A stretch of DNA of 64,000 nucleotides, from positions 992,001-1,056,000 of the forward strand of contig NZ_JAJVKV010000002.1 of NCBI RefSeq assembly GCF_024198175.1, in the 5' to 3' direction. Every line of letters begins with the position of its first letter. The stretch's first letter is position 1. This stretch comes from Pyxidicoccus xibeiensis (GTDB taxonomy: Bacteria > Myxococcota > Myxococcia > Myxococcales > Myxococcaceae). The position numbers and the translations under genes were made by a program. Under the pieces are notes generated by a model. It saw nothing but the letters and a program-made list of their open reading frames with translations, had not been told where the DNA came from and searched no databases. Of the stretch, positions 1 through 12,000 are shown piece by piece.

Positions 1-3000
1 TGGCCCCCGACTCCGGCATCTATGTCACCCAGCTTGGCTGGACCTTCGGCGCCCCGCTGGCGCTGGAGGCCTTCCGTCGCGCGTGGGACAGCGTGGTGGA
101 GCGGCATGCCGTGCTGCGCACCTCGTTCGTCTGGGAGGGCCTGGACGAGCCGCTGCAGCGGGTCCACCCGAGCGCGGCGCTCATCCTCGAGGAGCATGAC
201 TGGAGCGGCCTGCCGCCAGCGGAACAGGACGCGCGCTTCGAGGCCCTGCTGGCCGCGGATCGCGCCCGGGGTTTCGACCTGCGCCAGCCCCCGCTGATGC
301 GCATCTCCGTGGCGCGCCTGGACGCGGGCGCCCACCGCGTCCTGTGGACGCACCACCACCTCCTGATGGACGGCTGGAGCCTGGGCGTGCTGTTCCAGGA
401 GCTGCTCGGCACGTATGCGGCGCTGCGCGAGGGCCGCGCCGCGCCCGGGGGCAGGGCGCCCGCCTACCGCGACTACATCGCCTGGCTGCGGAGTCAGTCC
501 GAGCAGCAGGCGGAGGCGTACTGGCGTCAGTCGCTGCGAGGCTTCATGTCACCCACGCCGCTGCCGGGCACGCTGCCCGTGGGAGCGAAAGGTGCGGCCC
601 GGCGCAAGGACACGCGCACCTTGCTGGTGTCGGCCGAGCAGACCCGGGCCCTCCAGTCCTTCGCGCGCCAGCACCAGCTCACCGCGAACTCGGTGGTCCA
701 GGCCGCCTGGGCCCTGGCCCTCTCGCTGCACACGGGCCAACGCGACGTCCTCTTCGGGGCCACGGGGTCCGGACGTTCCGCTCCGCTCGCGGACATCGAG
801 CACACGGTGGGGCTGTTCATCAACACCGTCCCGGTGCGCGTCCAGGTCGTCTCCGAGTCGCCGGTGCTGGCGTGGCTGAAGGACCTGCACGCGCGGCAGC
901 TGGAGCTCCGCCAGTACGAGCACACCTCCCTGGTGCGAATCCAGGGCTGGAGCGAGGTGCCTCGCGGGACGGCCCTCTTCGAGTCCCTCTTCGTCTTCGA
1001 GAACTATCCCCTCGACTCGGCTGTCGGCTCGATGAGCGACGGCCTCGGCATCCGTGACGTCGCCGTGCGGGAGCAGGCGGAAACGGCGCTGGAGGCCGTG
1101 GTCGTTCCAGGCGAGCGGCTGGGATTGAACCTCGCCTACGACACCTCGCGCTTCGACGCGGCGTTGCTGGACGGCCTGCTGCGGCACTGGGCCCTGGCGC
1201 TGCGAGAGCTGGTGGCACGGCCCGAGCGGCGCGTCGGTGACGTGACGTTGCTGGAAGAGGAGGAACGGCGGCGGGTGGTGGTGGAGTGGAACGAGACGGC
1301 GCGCGAGTACCCGAGGGAGTCGACGCTGCCGGAGGTGTTCGGGCGGGTGGTGGAGCGCTTCGCGAGCAAGGTGGCGGTGGAGTTCGGAGAGGAGAAGCTG
1401 ACGTACGGGCAGCTGGACGCCAGAGCGAATCAGCTGGCGTGGCACCTGAGAGGGCAGGGGGTGTCGACGGACGTGCGGGTGGCGGTGGCGGTGGAGCGCT
1501 CGGTGGAGCTGGTGGTGGCGCTGGTGGGCATCCTCAAGGCGGGCGGTGCGTACGTGCCGCTGGACGCCGGGTACCCCCGGGAGCGGCTGGCGGCGATGGT
1601 GGAGGATGCGCGTCCCCAGGTGCTCGTCACCACGCGCGCGCTGCGGCCGAAGTTGCATGAGGGACTGAACACGGTGGTGCTGGAAGAGGCGGCGTTGGCG
1701 GGGCAGCCGACGCATGCGCCGCCGGTGACGGCGCTGCCGGAGAGCCTGGCCTATATCGACTTCACCTCGGGAAGTACCGGGCGGCCCAAGGGCGTGGGGA
1801 CACCGCACGCGGCCGTGCTGCGCACCGTCTTCGGTGCGGACCATGCCCACTTCGGACCGGAGGAGGTGTGGCTGCAGCTGGCGCCCATCTCTTTCGATGC
1901 GTCGACGCTGGAGGTCTGGGGCGCGCTGCTGCACGGCTCGCGGCTGGTGGTGATGCCGCCCCACGCAGCCTCGCTCGAGGAACTGGGCCAGGTGCTTCAG
2001 CGCACCGGAGTCACCAGCCTGTGGCTCACCGCGGGCCTGTTCACGCAGATGGTGGACACGCACCTGCAAGGGCTGCGCACGGTGAAGCAGCTGCTGACGG
2101 GCGGGGACGTGGTGAGTGCGCCGCATGTGCGTCGCGTGCTGGAGGAGCTGCGCATTCCGGTGACGGCCGGCTATGGCCCGACGGAGACGACGGTCTTCGC
2201 CTCCTGCCACCGGATGACGGACGTGGCGCACGTGGGCACCGCAGTGCCCATCGGGCGGCCCATCGGCAACACGCGGGTGTACGTGCTGGACGCTTCGGGA
2301 CAGCCGGTGCCCGTGGGTGTCACAGGCGAGCTGTTCATCAACGGCGACGGCGTGGCGCGCGGATACGTGGAGCAGCCGGCGCTGACGGCGGAGCGCTTCG
2401 TGCCGGACGCCTTCTCCGGAGTACCCGGTGCGCGGCTGTACCGCACGGGAGACCTGGCGCGGTGGCGCGCGGACGGAGTGCTGGAGTTCCTCGGCCGCGC
2501 GGACACGCAGGTGAAGGTGCGCGGCTACCGCATCGAGCTTTCGGAAGTGGAGTCCGCCCTCCAGCAGCACCCGGACGTGCGCGAGGCGGTGGTGGTCGCC
2601 CGGGATGATGGTCCGAGCGGAAAGCGTCTGGTCGGGTACGTGACGGCGCGCGAGGGCAGGGGGCTGGACTCACTGGCCCTGCGCGGCCACCTCGGTGGCA
2701 CATTGCCGGAGTACATGGTGCCGTCGGCCGTGGTGGTGCTGGAGGCGCTGCCGCTGACCTCGCAGGGCAAGGTGGACCGGAGGGCCCTGCCCGCACCCGA
2801 CTTCGCGTCCCTGAAGTCGGAGGGTTTCGTCGCGCCTCGCACTGCCACCGAGCAGAAGCTGGCGGGCCTCTTCGCCGAGGTACTGGGCCTGGAGCGGGTG
2901 GGGCTGCACGGCAACTTCTTCGAGCTGGGCGGGCACTCGCTGATGGCCACGCGCGCCGTCTCCCGGCTGCGAACCGCCTTTGGCCTCGAGCTGCCCCTCC

Positions 3001-6000
3001 GGGAGTTGTTCGAAGCGCCCACCGTGGCGGCGCTCGCCGACCGCATCGAACGGCTGGCGCGCACTGGGAACACCCGTGTCGCGGCGCCTCCACTGAAGCC
3101 GCGTGAGGACCGGAGCAGCCGTGTCCCCGTCTCGTTCGCACAGCAGCGGCTGTGGTTCCTGGACCAGCTCAAGCCGGGCAGTGCCTCCTATAACGTGTCC
3201 TCCGGGGTGCGGTTGACGGGGCCCCTGGACGGGAAGGCGCTGGAGCGAAGCTTCGAGGCGCTGGTCCAGCGCCACGAGTCGCTGCGCACGACGTTCCGCA
3301 CCGAGGGCGGGGTGCCCGTGCAGGTCATCACCGGAGCGCCGGTGCTCGCCTACCGCGAGGTGGACCTGAGCGCGCTCCCTGCCTCGGAGCGCGAGGTGGA
3401 GGCGCGGCGGCACGTCGCGCAGGAATCGCTCCGCCCCTTCGACCTGGAGCGCGGGCCGCTGTTCCGGCCAACGCTGTTGAGGCTGACGCCCGAGGACCAC
3501 GTGCTGGTGCTGGTGCTGCACCACATCGTGTCCGACGGCTGGTCCACGGGCGTGCTCGTGCGCGAGGTCGGAGCCCTCTACGACGCCTTCTCCAGGGGCC
3601 TGCCGTCGCCGCTGCCGGAGCTGCCCGTCCAGTACACCGACTACGCGGTGTGGCAGCGCGGGTGGCTCCAGGGCGAGGTGCTGGAGGCACAGCTCGACTG
3701 GTGGAAGCAGCAGCTCGCCGGAGCACCGCCTCACCTGGAGCTGCCCGCGGACTTCCCGCGCCCGCCGTCACTGTCGACGCGGGGAATCACGGTACCGGTG
3801 CGCCTGCCCCGTGAGCTGAGCGAGGCGCTCAAGGCGCTGGCCCAGCGCGAGGGCGCCACGCCCTTCATGCTGCTGCTGGCCGCATTCCAGTTCCTCTTGT
3901 CCCACTACTCGGGCCAGGAGGACGTCGTTGTCGGCTCGCCCATCGCGGGCCGCCGCCATGCGGAGACGGAGGGCCTCATCGGCTTCTTCGTCAACACGCT
4001 CGTCCTGCGAGCGCGAGTCGAAGGGTCGCTCTCGTTCCTGGAGCTGCTGCGCCAGGTGCGGGAGACCACGCTGGGTGCCTACGACCACCAGGACGTGCCC
4101 TTCGAGAAGCTGGTGGAAGAGCTGCAGCCGGTGCGCGACCTGGCCCGCTCGCCCTTGTTCCAGGTGCTCTTCGTCCTGCAGAACGCCCCGGTGCACGAGG
4201 TGCTGCTGCCCTCCCTGGCCATCCGCCCGCTGGACGGCGGTGCCGGGGAGCTGTCCAAGTTCGAGCTCAGCCTCAACCTGTCCGAGTCACCCGAGGGCTT
4301 CTTCGGCCATCTCCAATTGGCCGCCGACCTCTTCACCGAGGCCACGGGCGCGCGCCTGGTGCGGCACTTCCAGGGGGTGCTGGAGGCCCTCGCTACCGAG
4401 CCCGGGCGCCGCCTGTCCGAGCTGCCGCTGCTGACCGCCTCCGAGCGTCAACAGGTCCTCCACGCCTGGAATGACACCGCCTCCGAAGCGCCACTCGGCT
4501 CCTGCATCCACCACGTCTTCGAGCTCCAGGCCGCGCGCACCCCGGACGCGCCCGCCGTGTCGTTCGAGAACGCCGTGCTTTCGTTCGCCCAGCTCAACGC
4601 CCAGGCCAACCGGCTCGCGCACCGGCTGCGCGGACTGGGCGTCGGGCCGGACGTGCCCGTGGCGCTGTGCTTCGAGCGCTCGGTGGACATGGTGGTGGCC
4701 CTGCTGGGCGTCATGAAGGCCGGTGGTGCCTACGTGCCCCTGGACCCGGCATGGCCCACGCAGCGGCTGGACTTCACGCTCCAGGACTGCGCGGCCCCCG
4801 TGCTCGTCACCCAGCAGCGACGGGTGGGCACATGGACTGTGCCGGAGGGCACGCATGTGCTGTGCCTCGACTCGGCGGAGGCGCTGCCTGCCTCTTTGCC
4901 GTCGCACAGCCCGGTACCGGCGGCCTCCGCCCACAACCTGGCGTACGTCATCTACACGTCGGGAAGCACGGGCACCCCCAAGGGCGTCATGGTGCGGCAC
5001 CGCTCGGTGCTCAACCTGCGCCACGCGCTGGCACGCACGGTGTACGCGGGCCAGCCCCCCGGGCTGCGCGTCAGCGTCAATGCACCGCTGGCCTTCGATG
5101 CCTCCGTCAAGCAGCTCGTCCAGTTGCTCGACGGCCATTGCCTCTGCATCGTCCCCGAGGCGGCGCGGCAGGACCCTGACGCAATGAGGGAGTGGCTGAA
5201 GCAGGAGCGGGTGGACGTACTCGACTGCACGCCCTCCCTGCTGCGGCTGTTGGTGGACGCGGGCCTGCTGCGGGATGCGCCGGTGCCGAAGCTGCTGGTG
5301 CCCGGCGGCGAAGCCCTTGACGCGTCGCTGTGGAAGCAGCTCGCGGCGGCGCCCCGCACGCACACCTTCAACGTGTACGGCCCCACCGAGTGCACGGTGG
5401 ACTCCACCGCCTTCGCGGTGAAGCGGGAGACCCGGCCCACCATTGGCGGGCCGCTGGCCAACGTGCGGACGTACGTGCTGGACGCGCACCTGAGGCCGGT
5501 GCCGGTGGGAGTGCCCGGAGAGCTGTTCATCTCCGGAGCGGGACTGGCGCGAGGGTACCTGCGCCGTCCGGCCCTCACGGCGGAGCGCTTCCTGCCGGAC
5601 CCGTACAGCCCGGTGCCTGGAGCGCGGATGTACCGCACGGGGGACAAGGTCCGCTGGTTGGGGGACGGGACGCTGGAGTACCTGGGCCGCACCGACTTCC
5701 AGGTGAAGCTGCGCGGCTACCGAATCGAGCTGGGCGAAATCGAAGCGGCGCTGAGTCAGCACCCGGCGGTGCGCCAGGCGCTGGTGCTGGTGCGAGAGGA
5801 CGTGCCGGGCAACCCGCGCCTGGTGGCGTACTTCGCCCACCACGGCGCCGCGCCGGACACCGCCGCCCTGCGCGCGGCGCTCAAGCAGCGGCTGCCCGAG
5901 TACATGGTGCCCGGAGCCTTCATCGCCCTGGACGCCTTCCCCCTCACGCCCAACGGCAAGGTGGACCGCGGGGCGCTGCCCACGCCTGACGCAGCACTGC

Positions 6001-9000
6001 CATCCGCCACCTACGAAGCGCCGACCACTCCCACGGAGGAGCAGCTCGCGACCATTTGGTCCGAGGTGCTGCGCGTGGAGCGGGTGGGACGCCACGACGA
6101 CTTCTTCGCCCTGGGAGGACACTCCCTGCTGGCCACCCAGGTCGTCTCGCGCGTGCGCGGCGCCGTGGGCGTGGAGCTGCCGCTTCGCGAGCTGTTCGAG
6201 TCGCCCACGGTGGCCGGGCTCGCCGTCCGACTGGACACCCTGTCCGGTTCGTCCCGGGGCGTGTCCCTGGCGCCTCCGCTGCGCCCCATGCCGCGCACCG
6301 GTTCCCTGCCGCTGTCCTTCGCCCAGCAGCGCCTGTGGTTCCTGGACCGGCTGCAGCCGGGGAGCCCCTTCTACAACATGCCCGTCGTGCTCTGGCTGGA
6401 CGGCACGCTGGACGTGGCGGCCCTGGAGCGCGCCCTGACGGAGCTGGTGCGCCGCCACGAGGTGCTGCGGACCACCTTCGAGCAGCAGGAAGGCCCCATC
6501 CAGCTCATCCACCCACCCGCGCCGGTGCCCCTGCCGGTGGTGGACCTGTCCGCGCTGTCCGAGGACACGCGCGAGGCCGAGGCCCGACGCCTGGCCCAGG
6601 AGGAAGCCCGGCGCCCGTTCGACTTGACGCGCGGGCCGCTGCTGCGCGCCTCGCTGCTGCGGCTGTCCGAGTCGCGCAGCCTGCTGCTGCTGATGCTGCA
6701 CCACATCGTCTCGGACGGCTGGTCCACGGGCGTGCTGGTGCGCGAGTCCGCGGCCCTCTACGCGGTGTTCCGCGAAGGCCGTACCTCTCCGCTGCCCGAG
6801 CTCGCGGTCCAGTACGCGGACTACGCGGTCTGGCAGCGTGGCTGGCTGCGGGACGAAGCGCTGCAGGCCCAGCTCTCCTGGTGGCGCGAGCACCTGGCCG
6901 GGGCGGCTCCCGCGCTGGAGCTGCCCACCGACTTCCCGCGCCCCGCGGTGCCAGGGCTGCGCGGCGCCAGGCTCACGCGCGTGCTTCCGCGCGCGCTGGC
7001 CCACTCGCTCAATGCCCTGTGCAGGCGCGAGGGCACCACGCTCTTCATGGCCCTGCTGGCGGGCTTCGAGGTCGTCCTCTCGCGCTACTCCGGCCAGGAG
7101 GACTTCGTCGTCGGCACCGACATCGCCAACCGCAACCACGCGGAGACGGAGGGGCTCATCGGCTTCTTCATCAACCAGCTGGCCATGCGCGCGCGGCTGG
7201 GCGGCGACCCGTCGTTCCGGGAGCTGCTGGGCCGCGTGCGGCAGGCCACGCTCGGCGCGTATGCCCACCAGGACCTGCCCTTCGAAGAGCTGGTCCGGGC
7301 CATCAACCCGGACCGGGGCCAGGGACATGCGCCGCTGTTCCAGGTGAAGCTGGTGCTGCAGAACCAGCCGGCCTCCACGTTGGAGGTGCCCGGCCTCACC
7401 CTGCGCGGCGAGCCCGTGGACTCGGGCACGTCGCGCCTGGACCTCACCGTGGCCATGGCCGAGACGGCCCGGGGTCTGGAGGTCGGCTGCGAGTACCGCA
7501 CGGACCTCTTCGAGGAGGCGACCATCGACCGGCTGGTGCGGCACCTGGGGACGGTGCTGGAGGCCGCGGCGGATGGACCCGAAGCGCGCCTGTCCTCCCT
7601 GTCCCTGCTCTCCGCGCCGGAGCAGCGCCAGGTGCTGGTGGAGTGGAACGCCACCGAGCAGGACTTCCCCCGCGCGACGTGCGCGCACCACCTCTTCGAG
7701 GCCCAGGCCGCACGCACGCCGGAGGCGGTGGCGCTGCGCTTCGAGGGCCAGTCCCTCACGTACGCGCAGCTCGACGCGCGCGCCAACCAGCTCGCGCACC
7801 ACCTGCGCGCGCTGGGCGTCCGTCCCGAGGTGCCGGTGGCGCTCTGCGTGGAGCGCTCGCTGGAGACGGTGGTGGGCATCCTGGGCATCCTCAAGGCGGG
7901 TGGCGCCTGGGTTCCCCTGGACGCGAGCTACCCGGTGGAGCGCCTCACGTACATGCTGCGCGACTGCGCCGCGCCGGTGCTCGTCACCACCGAGGCCATC
8001 GCCGACGAGCTGCCCGCGGGCGCCGAGCAGCTCGTGCTGCTGGACGTGGACGCGGCCCTCATCGATGCGCGGCCCGTCACGGCGCTCGACAGCGGGGCAG
8101 GCGCGGACAGCCTCGCGTACGTCATCTACACCTCCGGAAGCACGGGGCGTCCCAAGGGCACGCTGCTGCAGCACCGCGGCCTGTGCAACACGGCGCTGAA
8201 TGTCGTGCGCGCCCACGGCTTCCGTGCCGGCAGTCGCGTCCTCCAGTACGCCGCCTTCGGCTTCGATGCCTCGGTGGCGGAGGTCTTCGGCGCGCTGCTG
8301 GCGGGGGCCACGCTGGTGCTCGCGCCGCGCGAGCGGCTGATGCCCGGTGCTCCGCTGCGCACGCTGCTGAGCGAGGAGGCCATCACCGCCGTCACCCTCA
8401 CGCCCTCCGTGCTGGCACAGCTGGAGCCCGAGGCGTTTCCGGCGCTGGAGACCCTCATCTCCGCCGGTGAGGCCTGCACGCCCGAGCTGGTGGAGCGCTG
8501 GGGCGGCCGGGTGCGGCTGCTCAACGCCTACGGCCCCACGGAAGTCACGGTGTGCGCCACGCTGTCCGAGCCGCTGGTGCCCGGTCAGCTGCCCACCATC
8601 GGCAGGCCGTGGGCCAACGTGCGGGTGTACGTGCTGGACGCGGCGCTGCGGCCGCTGCCCGTGGGCGTGCCCGGTGAGCTGTGCGTGGACGGTGTGGGCC
8701 TGGCGCGTGGCTACCTGGGCCAGCCGGGCCTCACCGCGGAGCGCTTCGTCCCCAATCCCTTCTCGGCCGCGCCGGGCGCGCGCATGTATCGCACGGGCGA
8801 CCGGGTGCGCTGGCTGGCGGACGGGACGCTGGAGTACCTGGGCCGCATCGACACGCAGGTGAAGCTGCGCGGCTTCCGCATCGAGCTGGGAGAGGTGGAG
8901 TCCGCGCTGCTGCAGCACCCGTCCGTGCGCGAGGCCGTGGCCACGGTGCGGGAGGGTGCGCCGGGCGACAGGCGCCTGGTGGCGTACGTGGTGGCGGAGG

Positions 9001-12000
9001 AGGGGGACACGCTGGACGTGGCCTCGCTGCGCCAGGCCCTCAAGCAGCGCCTGCCCGAGCACATGGTGCCCGCGGCCATCGCCGTGCTGGAGGCGCTGCC
9101 GCTGACGCCCAACGGCAAGGTGGACCGCAAGGCCCTGCCCGCGCCGGAAGGAGCCCGGACCGACGGAGCGCCCGGCTACGTGGCGCCGCGCACCGCCCTG
9201 GAGGTGCAGCTCGCCTCGCTGTGGGCGGAGCTGCTGCACGTGGAGCGCGTGGGCCTGCACGAGGACTTCTTCGAGCTGGGCGGCCACTCGCTGCTGGCCA
9301 CGCAGGTGGTGTCACGGCTGCGCGCCACCCTGGGCGTGGAGGTCCCCCTGCGCGTCCTCTTCGAGGCACCGACGCTGGAGGCGCTCGCCCCGCGCGTGGA
9401 GCAGGCCGTGCGGAGCCTCGCGTTGCCCGCGCTGCGTCCCGTGCCCCGAGGCGGTCCCCTGCCGCTGTCCTTCGCCCAGCAGCGCCTGTGGTTCCTCGAC
9501 CGGCTCCAGCCCGGCGCCGCCACGTACAACGTGCCCACCGTCCTGCGCGTGGAGGGCCGTCTGGACGTAGGGGCCCTGGAGCGCGCCTTCACGGAGCTGG
9601 TGCGCCGCCACGAGAGCCTGCGCACCTGCTTCCCCGACGAGGGCGGCGTCCCCGTCCAGGTCATCGCACCGCCGGGCCCGTTCCTCCTCACGGTGACGGA
9701 CCTCCGCGCGCGCGCGGACCGCGAGACGGAGGCCCTGCGGCTGGCGCGGGAGGAAGCGTCGCGCCCCTTCGAGCTGGCGCGGGGCCCCCTGCTGCGCGTC
9801 ACGCTCTTGAGGCTCGTCGAGGAGCAGCACCTGCTGCTCATGACGCTGCACCACATCGTCACCGACGGCTGGTCCTCGGGCGTGCTGGTCCGGGAGCTGG
9901 AGGCCCTCTACCTGGGCTTCGTCGCGGGAAGGCCGCCGGCGCTTCCGGAGCTGACGCTCCAGTACGCGGACTACTGCGTCTGGCAGCGGGAGTGGCTGCG
10001 TGACGAGGTGTTGGAGTCTCAGCTCACCTATTGGAAGACGCATCTGGCCGGGGCTCCCGCGGCGCTGGAGCTGCCCACGGACTTCCCGCGCCCGCCGGTG
10101 CTGTCGTCGCGGGGCGCGAGCTTCGGGTTCCAGCTGCCTGCGGAGCTCTCCCGCGACCTCCAGGCCCTGTGCCGCGCGGAGGGCGTCACCCTCTTCATGG
10201 CCCTGCTGGGCGCCTTCCAGGTCGTGCTGGCCCGCCACTCCGGGCAGGACGACATCGTCGTCGGCACGCCCATCGCCGGCCGGCGCTTCGCGGAGCTGGA
10301 GGGCTTGATTGGCCTGTTCATCAACACGCTCGCCCTGCGCACGCGCCTGGACGGAGACCCGTCCTTCCGCGCGCTGCTCGGCCAGGTCCGCGAGACGACG
10401 CTGGGCGCGCAGGCCCACCAGGACGTCCCGTTCGAGAAGCTGGTGGAGGAGCTGCGGCCCCAGCGAGACCTGGGCCGCTCGCCGCTGTTCCAGGTCATGC
10501 TCGTCCTCCAGAACACGCCCGACGCGGGGCCTCCCGCGACAGGGGGGCACGGCGCGCTGTCCCTGCACCCCGTGGACCTGGAGAGCGAGACCGTCAAGTT
10601 CGACCTCACCGTGGCCTTCGGCGAGGGGCCCGAGGGCATTCGCGGCCGGGTGGGGTATCGCACGGACCTGTTCCGCGAGGAGACCGTGCGCCGGTGGGTC
10701 GCGCACCTGCGAGGCCTCCTGGAGGCCGTCACGGCCAACCCGGAGCTGCGCCTGTCCCAGCTGCGCCTGCTGACCTCCGAGGAGCAGCGTCAGCTGCTGG
10801 CGGACTTCCAGGGCCGGGCCCAGCTGTATCCTCGCGACGTGTCCCTGCACGCGCTCATCGAGGCGCAAGTGGAGCGCACGCCGGACGCGGAGGCGGTGCG
10901 CTTCGAGGAGGACGCGCTCAGCTACACGCAGCTCGACGCGCGCGCCAACCAGCTCGCGCACCACCTGCGCTCGCTGGGCGTGGGGCCGGAGACGCGGGTG
11001 GGCGTGTGCCTGGAGCGCTCGCTGGATCTGGTGGTGGCGCTGCTGGGCGTGCTGAAGGCCGGTGGGGCGTACGTCCCGTTGGATCCGGCGTACCCGAAGG
11101 AGCGACTGGCCTGGATGCTGGAGGACTCCGACGCCGCGGTGCTCCTCACCCAGCAGCAGTTGCTCGAGGTGCTGCCTCCTCACTCAGCCAGGGTGCTGTG
11201 CCTGGAGGGTGACGGGGCCGCGTGGACGCGGGAGGACGCGTCCCGTCCCGTGCCGCTCGGAGGGCCCGACTCGCTGGCGTACATCATCTTCACGTCCGGG
11301 AGCACCGGGCGGCCCAAGGGGGCGATGAACGCGCACGCCGGCATCGTCAACCGGCTGCTGTGGATGCAGGGAGAGTACGGGCTGACGGCGGCGGACACCG
11401 TGGTGCAGAAGACGCCGTTCAGCTTCGACGTGTCCGTCTGGGAGTTCTTCTGGCCGCTGATGACGGGCGCGCGGCTGGTGCTGGCCAGGCCCGGGGGGCA
11501 CCAGGACCCCGCGTATCTCGTGCGGCTGATGGAGCAGGAGCGCGTCACCACCGCGCACTTCGTGCCGTCCATGCTGCAGGCCTTCGTGGAGGAGCCCGGG
11601 CTGGAGCGGCTGACGCACCTGCGCCGGGTGGTGTGCAGCGGTGAGGCGCTGCCCATGCCGGTGGTCCGCCGTGCGCAGGCCCGGCTCCCCTCCGCGCAGG
11701 TGCACAACCTCTATGGCCCCACGGAGGCGGCGGTGGACGTCACGTACCACGCGTGCCCCCGGGACGACGCGCGGTCCGCCGTGCCCATTGGCGGGCCGGT
11801 GGCCAACACGCGCATCTACATCGTGGACCGCCACGGGCAGCTCGCGCCGGTGGGAGTGCCGGGTGAGCTGCTCATCGGCGGCGTCCAGGTGGGCCGCGGC
11901 TACTGGCGCCGGCCGGAGCTGACGGCGGAGCGCTTCGTGCCCGACCCCTTCAGCGGCACGGAGGGCGCGCGCCTGTACCGCACGGGGGACCTGGCTCGCT

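Noticed and set aside
4287..9287. A 1666-residue open frame antisense to the NRPS
   Set aside because: Its composition (runs of Arg, His, Gln) and lack of any domain show it is the mirror of GC-biased third codon positions, which the NRPS fully explains.
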